A stretch of 5,359 bases of DNA, taken from NCBI GenBank assembly GCA_017474705.1, contig JAFVHC010000406.1:1-5359 (forward strand), read 5' to 3'. Of this stretch, positions 1 through 5,230 are shown one piece after another (position 1 is the stretch's first letter; every line of letters starts with the position of its first letter). The position numbers and the translations under genes are program-made. This DNA comes from Bacillota bacterium. Its GTDB lineage: Bacteria; Bacillota; Clostridia; Lachnospirales; Bianqueaceae. Below the pieces are notes generated by a model, which was given only the letters and a program-made list of their open reading frames with translations, had not been told where the DNA came from and ran no database searches.

Positions 1-984
1 CTTTTTCATCCTTGCTTCCACGATCTGGCTTATGACCCCATACAGGATGCCGGCGATCGGCCAGACCACCCAGCTGTGTTTCCAGTCCATGGTGATAAAA
101 CTGTACCCCAGATATCCGGCTGTGACCAGTGCCCAGTAGATACCACCGACCATGGTGTTATTGGATTTCTTCTTGATGCGGGTATAGTCGCCCTCTTCCA
201 GCAGTTTCTTGAAACCTTCCCACACGATGGAAACACGCACGATCATCCACACGCCGATGGCGATCATAGCCAAAGTCAGGCTGACACCAATGGAAACCAG
301 GATCTCGTCAGACTGATTCAGCATGACGCAGACCAGGATCGGCACAGCACTCAGTACGCAGAGCAGTATACCGATGATCAGCCCCATAGTAAAGGTACGC
401 TCATTTTCATCCTTACGGACTTTGACCATACCTGTCACTCCGTATTCCGTATCGATCATCTCTTTTTCCAGATAATCGAACTTAGACAGCTGCAGACCGT
501 TCTTCACAAACAGCAGTACCGCGATCGCTACCAGGATCAGAATGAAGATCGCACCCATGACCCCTCCTTGATCCACAGAGATGGAGATCCGACCCGCTTC
601 CGCTGCGGTCGTCAGCACCAGGATCAGGATCGGAGAAAGGATGATCAGCATCACGCCCAGCGAGATCTCCCTCGAAGCCTGCGCCGTAACATTCAGGAAT
701 GTATTTGCTTCCTCCATACTGACGCGGCGTGCCGGTTCATCATAATCCGCATCCTGTCTCACATCTTCCGAGATCTGCGGAGCTTCCATATCATCTTTCA
801 GTAAATAGTCGGTACTGACACCGAAGACCTGGGCCATCGCGATGACTTTGTTCAGATCCGGGACGGACTGTGCGCCTTCCCATTTGGAAACGGACTGGCG
901 GCTGACACCCAGCTGCTCAGCCAGCTCTTCCTGCGACCACCCGTTTTTCTTTCTCAGATCGATGATCTTATCTGCCATGATCAT
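1..984 (-). CDS. Xre-family HTH regulator with C-terminal multi-pass membrane domain (partial, runs off left edge)
   Basis: 328 codons are open without a stop up to base 1, so the C-terminus is missing. Residues about 5-62 form a Xre/HTH_3 DNA-binding domain, with the helix-turn-helix around EELAEQLGVSRQSVSKWE (19-36) and the usual end VFGVSTDYLL (53-62). A charged linker follows (about 64-108). Six hydrophobic stretches then look like membrane helices: about 109-126, 142-160, 200-222, 228-250, 279-298 and 304-322. No signal peptide is seen, so the HTH should face the cytoplasm. The ATG at 984 is preferred over the one at 978 because AAGGAGG ends 9 nt upstream of it. The gene follows the SdpR-like repressor on the same strand with a 93-nt gap, so the two are probably co-transcribed, perhaps with a second promoter. 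Membrane-anchored Xre proteins of this shape are common in Firmicutes, but ligand and targets are unknown. The domain call is firm; the role is inference. Confidence 0.88.
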   Translation of the reverse strand, partial: MIMADKIIDLRKKNGWSQEELAEQLGVSRQSVSKWEGAQSVPDLNKVIAMAQVFGVSTDYLLKDDMEAPQISEDVRQDADYDEPARRVSMEEANTFLNVTAQASREISLGVMLIILSPILILVLTTAAEAGRISISVDQGGVMGAIFILILVAIAVLLFVKNGLQLSKFDYLEKEMIDTEYGVTGMVKVRKDENERTFTMGLIIGILLCVLSAVPILVCVMLNQSDEILVSIGVSLTLAMIAIGVWMIVRVSIVWEGFKKLLEEGDYTRIKKKSNNTMVGGIYWALVTAGYLGYSFITMDWKHSWVVWPIAGILYGVISQIVEARMKK

Positions 985-993
985 GGTTCATAT

Positions 994-1000
994 CCTCCTT
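994..1000 (-). promoter_or_regulatory. Ribosome binding site of the Xre-membrane gene
   Basis: AAGGAGG on the minus strand lies 9 nt before the ATG at 984 and 15 nt before the in-frame ATG at 978. The spacing selects the upstream start. A third ATG at 991 is out of frame. Confidence 0.8.
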
Positions 1001-1052
1001 CGAGTTTCTTTTTCGTTTGATGGCCCCATCGTACAAAAAACCGCGGTTGCAC

Positions 1053-1081
1053 ACAATAAAACAGACTTGTCAATTTGTCAA
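1053..1081 (-). promoter_or_regulatory. Possible internal promoter for the Xre-membrane gene
   Basis: On the minus strand TTGACA (1081-1076) overlaps the stop codon of the ArsR-type gene and is followed, after 17 nt, by TATTGT (1058-1053), a 4/6 match to the -10 consensus. A second TTGACA sits 8 bp further on (1073-1068). The -35 is perfect but the -10 is weak, so this may only supplement read-through from the promoter at 1406-1435. Confidence 0.35.
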
Positions 1082-1356
1082 CCGAGGCGCGCAGATGGTT
1101 GCACGAACTGTCTGATCCACAAAATCAACTCATCAAAGACTGCCGTATTGATCTTATAATACACAAAGTTCTTCTGTTTATTTTCTGTGATCAGGTCTGC
1201 CGCCTTCAGCTGTTTGAGGTGATACGATAATGCAGCTGGCGTAAGACCCATCCGATAGGCAATGTCTCCTGCATTCATCTGACCGTTTTTCAACAGCACC
1301 AGTATATCTCTGCGCTGTTTGTCTGCCAATACTTTGAAAACATCCGTATCTTTCAT
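1078..1356 (-). CDS. ArsR-family winged-helix repressor, SdpR-like
   Basis: A 92-residue protein made almost entirely of an ArsR/SmtB winged helix. The N-terminal helix VFKVLADKQRRDILVLLK (6-23) is followed by the HTH NAGDIAYRMGLTPAALSYHLKQL, in two parts (28-38 and 39-50), and a beta wing (about 57-69) ending FVYYKIN. There are no cysteines and no ELCVCDL-type metal motif, so a metal sensor is unlikely. The closest family I recognise is the Bacillus subtilis SdpR autorepressor (shared pattern KxxxDxxRRxIxxLLKxGxMxAGDIA, and a YY in the wing). A TTG 27 nt upstream would give a longer protein, but the ATG at 1356 has a good ribosome site 6 nt before it. Its promoter is flanked by two copies of a 25-bp repeat, which suggests autorepression. 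The partner downstream is a membrane protein, as in sdpR-sdpI, but is not SdpI-like. Confidence 0.88.
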   Translation of the reverse strand: MKDTDVFKVLADKQRRDILVLLKNGQMNAGDIAYRMGLTPAALSYHLKQLKAADLITENKQKNFVYYKINTAVFDELILWIRQFVQPSARLG

Positions 1357-1362
1357 AACGAT

Positions 1363-1371
1363 CACCCTTTT
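1363..1371 (-). promoter_or_regulatory. Ribosome binding site of the SdpR-like gene
   Basis: AAAAGGGTG on the minus strand ends 6 nt before the ATG at 1356. It fixes this start rather than the upstream in-frame TTG at 1383, which falls inside the operator-like repeat. Confidence 0.7.
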
Positions 1372-1374
1372 CAG

Positions 1375-1399
1375 GTATTTCAATTATCTTTTAATTACT
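1375..1399 (-). promoter_or_regulatory. Putative operator, downstream copy of a 25-bp repeat
   Basis: This stretch matches 1439-1463 in 21 of 25 positions, in the same orientation; mismatches are at repeat positions 1, 10, 14 and 21 (plus-strand order). Shared blocks include TATTTCAA and TTTTAA. It begins at about the predicted transcription start, so a repressor bound here would block initiation or early elongation. The copies are 64 bp apart, close to six helical turns. That the SdpR-like protein binds here is inference from position. Confidence 0.5.
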
Positions 1400-1405
1400 A
1401 AGATC

Positions 1406-1435
1406 ATTATAATGCCGGTCCATCTTTTCTGTCAA
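1406..1435 (-). promoter_or_regulatory. Sigma-A-type promoter of the SdpR-like operon
   Basis: The minus strand carries a perfect TTGACA (1435-1430) and a perfect TATAAT (1411-1406) separated by 18 bp. Transcription should start near 1399, giving a leader of about 43 nt. It is the strongest promoter in the window and is bracketed by the two 25-bp repeats, as expected for a strong but tightly repressed promoter. Confidence 0.85.
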
Positions 1436-1438
1436 TAA

Positions 1439-1463
1439 CTATTTCAAATATATTTTAACTACT
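1439..1463 (-). promoter_or_regulatory. Putative operator, upstream copy of a 25-bp repeat
   Basis: The second copy of the repeat at 1375-1399 (21/25 identical, same orientation). It ends 3 bp upstream of the -35 hexamer. AT-rich sequence alone could produce some similarity, but conserved blocks such as TATTTCAA, TTTTAA and TACT in the same register argue for a real duplicated site. Confidence 0.5.
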
Positions 1464-1470
1464 TTTCAAT

Positions 1471-1504
1471 AAAAAAGGCATGATCCGCAGATCATGCCTT
1501 TTTT
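1471..1504 (-). terminator. Rho-independent terminator of the isomerase operon (symmetric)
   Basis: A perfect 9-bp stem, GGCATGATC (1477-1485) with GATCATGCC (1490-1498), closes a CGCA loop and is flanked by A6 (1471-1476) and T6 (1499-1504). On the minus strand the U-tract follows the stem 13 nt after the isomerase stop codon. The symmetry means it could also terminate transcription entering from the left, and it insulates the SdpR-like promoter from the sugar operon. Confidence 0.93.
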
Positions 1505-1517
1505 ACGATATTTGATC

Positions 1518-2999
1518 TTATGCGAACGGGTTTTCCGTCTTGTACAGCATGCCTTTCGGCTGGTTGAACGCGATATCCTCGACTCCCAGGTAAGAGAACA
1601 GGGTGAAGAGGGCTTTGCCGACGTGGTCGAAAGCGACTGCGCCATGATGCGGATAGTTCTTCTGTACCAGGACGTGGCGATAGAAGCGTCCCATCTCCGG
1701 GATGGCGAATACGCCGATGCCGCCGAAGGAACGAGTCGCGACCGGCAGGACTTCGCCCTGTGCAATGTACGCATGCAGTTCTCCTCTTGCATTGCCCTGC
1801 AGACGATAGAAGGTGATCTTGCCGGGAGCGATATCGCCTTCCAGAGTACCGCGGGTGATGTTCGGCTCTGAATCGGGCTCAAGAGAACGCTTCATGATGC
1901 GCTGGAAGCTCATCTTGCCCTTGGTCAGCTTGCAGATCGGAGTGTTGCCGCAATGGAAGCCCATGAAGGTGTCTTTCAGTTCGTAATCGGTATTCGGAGC
2001 GATCTCAGCGTCGTACATATCCTTCGGAACGGAGTTGTTGATATCCAGCAGGGTGACAGCGTCGCCGGTGATGCAGGCGCCGATGTATTCGGACAGAGCA
2101 CCATAGATATCGACTTCACAGCTGACCGGGATACCACGGGAGGTCAGGCGGCTGTTGACGTAGCAGGGAACGAAACCGAACTCGGTCTGGAATGCGGGCC
2201 AGCACTTGTTGGCGAAGCAGAAATACTCACGAGAGCCTTTGTTCTCTTCTGCCCAGTCAAGCAGGGTCAGCTCATACTGTGCCAGCTTCGGAATGATGCC
2301 GGCATACGGATTGTCGCTGCCAAGCTCTGCTGCCATATCTTTGGCAACTTCTTCGATACGCGGATCACCCTCATGTTTATGGAAAGCGACCAGCAGATCC
2401 AGCTCGGAATTTTCCTGGATCTCAACACCCAGATCGAACAGAGGCTGGATCGGAGCGTTGCAGGCCATGAAATCCTGCGGACGAGGACCGAAGGTGAAGA
2501 TCTTAAGATCCTGCAGACCGTTATAAGCACGAGCGACGGGGATGAACTCCGCGATCATGTCGGCGATATCTTCTGCGGTGCCGACCGGATATTCCGGGAT
2601 AATAGCCGGAATGCTGCGCAGTGCCAGGTTATAAGAGCAGTTCAGCATACCGCAGTACGCATCGCCACGACCGTCGATCAGATCCTCTCCGGTCTCCTCA
2701 GCAGCTGCTACGAACATGGTCGGCCCCGGGAACTACTGGACGACCATGGTCACAGCACATTCAGGACCAAAGTTGCCAAGGAAAACGACCAGCGCGTTGA
2801 CACCGGCTTCGTTGATCTCGGCAGAAGCTTCCAGCATGTCGTTTTCTGATTCGACACAGGTCGGAGCTTCAAAGATCTCGATACCCTTTGCCTGACATGC
2901 GGCTACGACCGCAGCACGACGCTTCTCACTCAGACTGATCGGGAAACAATCACGGCTGACGGAAACGATGCCAAGTTTGATTTCAGGAATGTTGCTCAT
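1518..2999 (-). pseudogene. L-fucose/L-arabinose isomerase family protein, interrupted by an in-frame TAG
   Basis: A single frame of 493 codons runs from ATG 2999 (AGGAGG 7 nt upstream) to TAA 1518, broken only by TAG at codon 89. The part before the stop (88 codons) is the N-terminal Rossmann-like region of the FucI/AraA fold. The rest begins FPGPT, then MFVAAAEETGEDLIDGRGDA, typical of the clostridial branch of this family. By analogy with FucI metal ligands (Glu, Asp, His), candidates are Glu295 (SCEVDIYG), Asp319 (TLLDINNS) and His451/452 (NYPHHGAV), all after the stop. Family members interconvert aldoses and ketoses using Mn2+; the substrate cannot be read here. It follows the DUF4867 gene with an 18-nt gap and ends at a strong terminator. 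With no decay besides the TAG, this is a very recent mutation, a sequencing error, or a read-through/reinitiating gene. If the stop is real and unsuppressed, the product is inactive. Confidence 0.85.
2733..2735 (-). other. In-frame amber (TAG) codon in the isomerase
   Basis: On the minus strand the codons read GTC GTC CAG TAG TTC CCG. Frame is kept on both sides and the length between conserved blocks (GNFGPE and MFVAAAEE) matches what I expect for the family, so this is a substitution and not an indel. An ATG at 2717, 15 nt after the stop, could allow weak reinitiation, but no proper ribosome site precedes it (only a GGGG). Confidence 0.9.
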
Positions 3000-3006
3000 G
3001 TGGATT

Positions 3007-3012
3007 CCTCCT
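3007..3012 (-). promoter_or_regulatory. Ribosome binding site of the isomerase gene
   Basis: AGGAGG on the minus strand, 7 nt before the ATG at 2999 and just after the TAA of the DUF4867 gene (3018-3020). This strong site shows that translation is meant to begin at 2999, so the 88-codon segment before the TAG belongs to the gene. Confidence 0.85.
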
Positions 3013-3017
3013 AAAAA

Positions 3018-3659
3018 TTATTTAATGATATTTTTGATGTCGATATTGATGCCTACAAGACCAACGCGGGCGCCGTTCGCGGCTTCATTGGATTCCGGAT
3101 GCGCCAGGAGCCATTTGTTTCTTGCGGTCATGAAGGTATCTTCATCACACTGCGGCTCATATTCCGGCTTCTCCGTATTCGTTCCCTTCGGAAGAACTAC
3201 GACGACGCGGAAACCTTCGCCCGGATGCGCGTTGCACGGTGCATAGTGCAGGGTCGTTGCGTACAATTCCACAGCAGTACCCTTCGGGCAGAGGAACGCT
3301 TCGACTTTGGAAGTGTCATACAGATTGTTTTCGATGTCCTGCTGAGAACCTACCAGGAATACGATATCGTCTGCCGGCACATTGACTTCGCTGTCACGGT
3401 GATATTCCAGGCAGTTCAGCGCAGTATTGCTGCCATTGCAGTAACCAAGCTGGATCGGCATGCCACCGTACATACGATCGGACAGTTCCTTGCAGATCGG
3501 AAGACCTTCCAGCCAGGCATCGCCAGGTTCATAGATGGTCCCATCCTCCGGCTTTTCAGATACTTTATTCAAAGTATCCAGAAGTTCGGTCCAGTCATAC
3601 CCTTCGACGACTTTGCCATACTTTTTAAAGTCGCGGTCAAATACACTTTTGATGATCAT
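3018..3659 (-). CDS. DUF4867 family protein (cupin-like), sugar-isomerase partner
   Basis: The 213-residue protein matches what I recall of DUF4867, a family of about this length in gut Firmicutes with no established function. Conserved-looking stretches are YGGMPIQLGYCNGSNTALNC (64-83), LEYHRDSEVNV (84-94) and LYATTLHYAPCNAHPGEGF (132-150). They fit a degenerate cupin: motif 1 with His87 and Glu91 and a later Gly104, motif 2 with PKG (125-127), Glu131 and His138. A metal-binding beta-barrel is therefore plausible, as in sugar isomerases, epimerases or lyases of that fold. AAGGAG lies 10 nt before the ATG at 3659. It is the first gene of an operon with the isomerase 18 nt downstream, so it likely acts on the same sugar (epimerase, mutarotase or lyase are guesses). 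No signal peptide or membrane segment; cytoplasmic. Confidence 0.85.
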   Translation of the reverse strand: MIIKSVFDRDFKKYGKVVEGYDWTELLDTLNKVSEKPEDGTIYEPGDAWLEGLPICKELSDRMYGGMPIQLGYCNGSNTALNCLEYHRDSEVNVPADDIVFLVGSQQDIENNLYDTSKVEAFLCPKGTAVELYATTLHYAPCNAHPGEGFRVVVVLPKGTNTEKPEYEPQCDEDTFMTARNKWLLAHPESNEAANGARVGLVGINIDIKNIIK

Positions 3660-3668
3660 ACGCTTTCA
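3653..3668 (-). promoter_or_regulatory. Candidate catabolite-responsive element (cre) at the DUF4867 start
   Basis: The minus strand reads TGAAAGCGTATGATCA, matching 12 of 14 positions of the CcpA-site consensus TGWAARCGYTWNCW, with the central CG and outer TGA/TCA ends. It overlaps the start codon, roughly +15 to +30 from the predicted transcription start, a roadblock position. The right half is weak. Carbon repression of a sugar operon makes sense, but the site overlaps coding sequence and may be chance. Confidence 0.3.
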
Positions 3669-3688
3669 TCTCCTTATCAAGTAGACCT

Positions 3689-3718
3689 TTTATACTATTG
3701 TACTGCTTTCTTTGTAAA
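3689..3718 (-). promoter_or_regulatory. Probable promoter of the DUF4867-isomerase operon
   Basis: On the minus strand TTTACA (3718-3713) and TATAAA (3694-3689) are 18 bp apart, each 5/6 to the sigma-A consensus, in the AT-rich 87-bp gap after recF. The start would be near 3682. An overlapping TACAAT at 3702-3697 is an alternative -10 but lacks a good -35. No recF terminator is visible in the gap, so read-through from the replication cluster is also possible. Confidence 0.55.
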
Positions 3719-3746
3719 AAGAAAAGTATGATACACATAAAAATAT

Positions 3747-4832
3747 TTATTGTTCCGTTATTGTACCGTTTTCTACAAAATAACGGGCACCGATCGGCAG
3801 TTTTCGGATGCTGTCTTCCACGCCGGTACAGGTGATCAATGTCTGACAACGCTCGATATACTGGATCATGTGCGTCTGACGATCCTGATCCAGCTCGCTC
3901 ATGACGTCATCCAGCAGAAGAATGGGCGGAGTCCCGATCTCCTCTTCCATGAGCTCCATTTCTGCAAGTTTCATGGAAAGGGCTGTGGTTCTCTGCTGTC
4001 CTTGAGATCCAAAGGAACGCACGTCCTGACCATTAATCATCATCGCTATATCATCGCGATGCGGACCGGTATGCGTGGAACCTAAGATGATATCCCGCTG
4101 AACGGTATTTTTCAACCGATCCAGGAACATATCCACGTCTGCTTCCATGTTCTTTTCATACTTGAGATCCAGATGTTCGGTACCATGAGATATCTTTTCA
4201 TGGATCCGCACCGTACGGTCTGATAGTTTTTCAATGAACTTGTCACGCATAAGGATCAGTTTGATTCCTTTTTCTGCCAACTGCTGATCCCAGGGAAGCA
4301 GACTTTCTTCATAAGAAAACTGATACGCGTCCAGATGTTTCAGGACCTGGCTGCGCTGCTTCAATATCCTGTGATATTCTTTCAATGTATGCAGATATAC
4401 AGGATCGGTCTGACAGATCTCAAGATCCATGAAACGACGGCGCTGCGCGGGTCCGTTTTTGATCAGCGCAAGATCCTCCGGAGAAAACATGATCACGGAA
4501 AGGCAGCCGAACAGATCCTCGATCTTTTTGACAGGGGCTTTATTGTAAGCCGCCCCTTTTCTTCCATTGCGGCGCAGATGAAGTTCGATCGTATCCTGCT
4601 TTCTTCTGGTATATAATAGTTTAATGAAAGCTTCCGGTTGATCATACCTGATGCACTCTTTATCGAAGGAGGTACGATGGGATCGTCCGGTGGAGCAAAA
4701 GTAGACCGCTTCCAGAAGATTGGTCTTTCCTTGCGCGTTCTGCCCATACAGGATGTTGACGTGCGGATGAAAAGCAAGGTCAAGCTCCTGAATGTTGCGG
4801 AAATCTTTAAGAAACAATCGATCGGCCTGCAC
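3747..4832 (-). CDS. recF: DNA replication and repair protein RecF
   Basis: A complete 361-residue RecF, of usual length. This SMC/ABC-type ATPase helps load RecA at single-strand gaps together with RecO and RecR. Walker A is GQNAQGKTN (30-38); the RecF-typical FMDLEI lies at 134-139; the ABC signature is SFGSQGQQR (273-281); Walker B is ILLLDD (304-309) followed by the D-loop SELD (312-315). All catalytic elements look intact. The N-terminus LFLKDFRNI matches the family. The start codon is GTG at 4832, with GGGGTG 7 nt upstream; an in-frame TGA two codons before the GTG rules out a longer protein. It lies 86 nt after yaaA, a spacer that contains a 12-bp hairpin. In most Firmicutes gyrB follows recF; here a sugar operon does. 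Confidence 0.97.
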   Translation of the reverse strand: MQADRLFLKDFRNIQELDLAFHPHVNILYGQNAQGKTNLLEAVYFCSTGRSHRTSFDKECIRYDQPEAFIKLLYTRRKQDTIELHLRRNGRKGAAYNKAPVKKIEDLFGCLSVIMFSPEDLALIKNGPAQRRRFMDLEICQTDPVYLHTLKEYHRILKQRSQVLKHLDAYQFSYEESLLPWDQQLAEKGIKLILMRDKFIEKLSDRTVRIHEKISHGTEHLDLKYEKNMEADVDMFLDRLKNTVQRDIILGSTHTGPHRDDIAMMINGQDVRSFGSQGQQRTTALSMKLAEMELMEEEIGTPPILLLDDVMSELDQDRQTHMIQYIERCQTLITCTGVEDSIRKLPIGARYFVENGTITEQ

Positions 4833-4875
4833 TTGTTTTCACCCCGCTTTCTATTAAAAGTTCATGTACATATCG

Positions 4876-4913
4876 AACGACCAGAGTACAAATGCTTATC
4901 AACTCTGGTCGTT
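4876..4913 (-). other. Intercistronic 12-bp perfect hairpin between yaaA and recF
   Basis: AACGACCAGAGT (4876-4887) and ACTCTGGTCGTT (4902-4913) are perfect inverted repeats around a 14-nt loop. The element begins 5 nt after the yaaA stop codon. No U-tract follows on the minus strand, so it is not a normal intrinsic terminator. It may stabilise or process the yaaA transcript, or attenuate recF expression. Confidence 0.65.
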
Positions 4914-4918
4914 GTAGA

Positions 4919-5137
4919 TCAATCTTCAGCCTTGATCAGATATTCTCCGACGTTTTCGATCCGTACCCGATCACCGTCACGGAGCTTTTTCCTGATCTCA
5001 AAAGCTTCTGTGTCATTGACGAAGACGGTGCCGGATGCGATCAGCATCTTGGCCTCTCCTCCGCTCATGACGATATTTTCTTTTTTCAAAAACTGGTTGA
5101 GCTGGATATACTCACCTTTGATCTGAACTTCGATCAT
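4919..5137 (-). CDS. yaaA: S4-domain RNA-binding protein YaaA
   Basis: A 72-residue protein consisting of one S4 RNA-binding domain. Characteristic parts are IQLNQFLKKENIVMSGGEAK (11-30), IASGTVFVN (33-41) and the end of the motif, KKLRDGDRV (50-58). The gene conserved between dnaN and recF in Firmicutes encodes exactly this kind of protein (B. subtilis YaaA, also called RlbA and linked to ribosome assembly). The ATG at 5137 has AAGGAAAG 9 nt upstream, overlapping the space after the dnaN stop; the gap to dnaN is 18 nt, so they belong to one operon. A cytoplasmic role on rRNA is known for relatives and inferred here. The identification rests on both sequence and position, and I am confident in it. 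Confidence 0.95.
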   Translation of the reverse strand: MIEVQIKGEYIQLNQFLKKENIVMSGGEAKMLIASGTVFVNDTEAFEIRKKLRDGDRVRIENVGEYLIKAED

Positions 5138-5155
5138 GATATCGTTCTTTCCTTA

Positions 5156-5230
5156 TTAAGAATGCAGACGGATCGGCAGGATGAAGTATTTATAATCATC
5201 GCCCTCCGTAGCCTGGATGATGCAGGGATT
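5156..5230 (-). CDS. dnaN: DNA polymerase III beta clamp DnaN, C-terminal fragment only
   Basis: Only about 24 residues remain, reading NPCIIQATEGDDYKYFILPI and then RLHS before the TAA at 5158-5156. The ending YFILPIRL is the classic beta-clamp C-terminus (compare ILPVR in Bacillus and MPMRL in E. coli), and the place just before yaaA is where dnaN belongs. The other roughly 340 residues should continue towards the right, but the frame meets TAG at 5239-5237 and TAA further on, and the sequence there encodes something else on the opposite strand. The clamp is essential for replication, so an intact copy must exist in the living cell. The break is therefore either a joint between two genomic pieces or an assembly artefact. 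The fragment call is good although short; its right boundary is uncertain by about 20 bases. Confidence 0.75.
   Translation of the reverse strand, partial: NPCIIQATEGDDYKYFILPIRLHS

Noticed and set aside
76..804. Open frame of 242 codons on the plus strand, rich in His, Asp and Gln
   Set aside because: It is the antisense shadow of the Xre-membrane gene; its low-complexity composition comes from reading codons such as ATC and CTG in reverse.
1039..1048. AACCGCGGTT followed by T's on the minus strand as an intrinsic terminator after the SdpR-like gene
   Set aside because: The palindrome has no loop, so the real stem would be at most three pairs, too weak for a terminator. It is better viewed as a possible operator.
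2733..2735. Selenocysteine insertion as an explanation of the stop
   Set aside because: Selenocysteine uses TGA, not TAG, and no SECIS-type argument applies to this family.
1953..2849. Open frame of 298 codons on the plus strand
   Set aside because: It lies wholly antisense to the clearly recognisable isomerase, has no family resemblance, and continues across the amber site only because it is in another frame.
2733..2999. The 88-codon segment as an independent small gene
   Set aside because: It is in the same frame as the downstream isomerase segment, supplies its expected N-terminus, and has the only good ribosome site; it is the first part of one interrupted gene.
4896..4904. TTATCAACT in the hairpin loop as a DnaA box near the replication genes
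   Set aside because: It differs from TTATCCACA at two positions and stands alone; with no cluster of boxes there is no support for an origin here.
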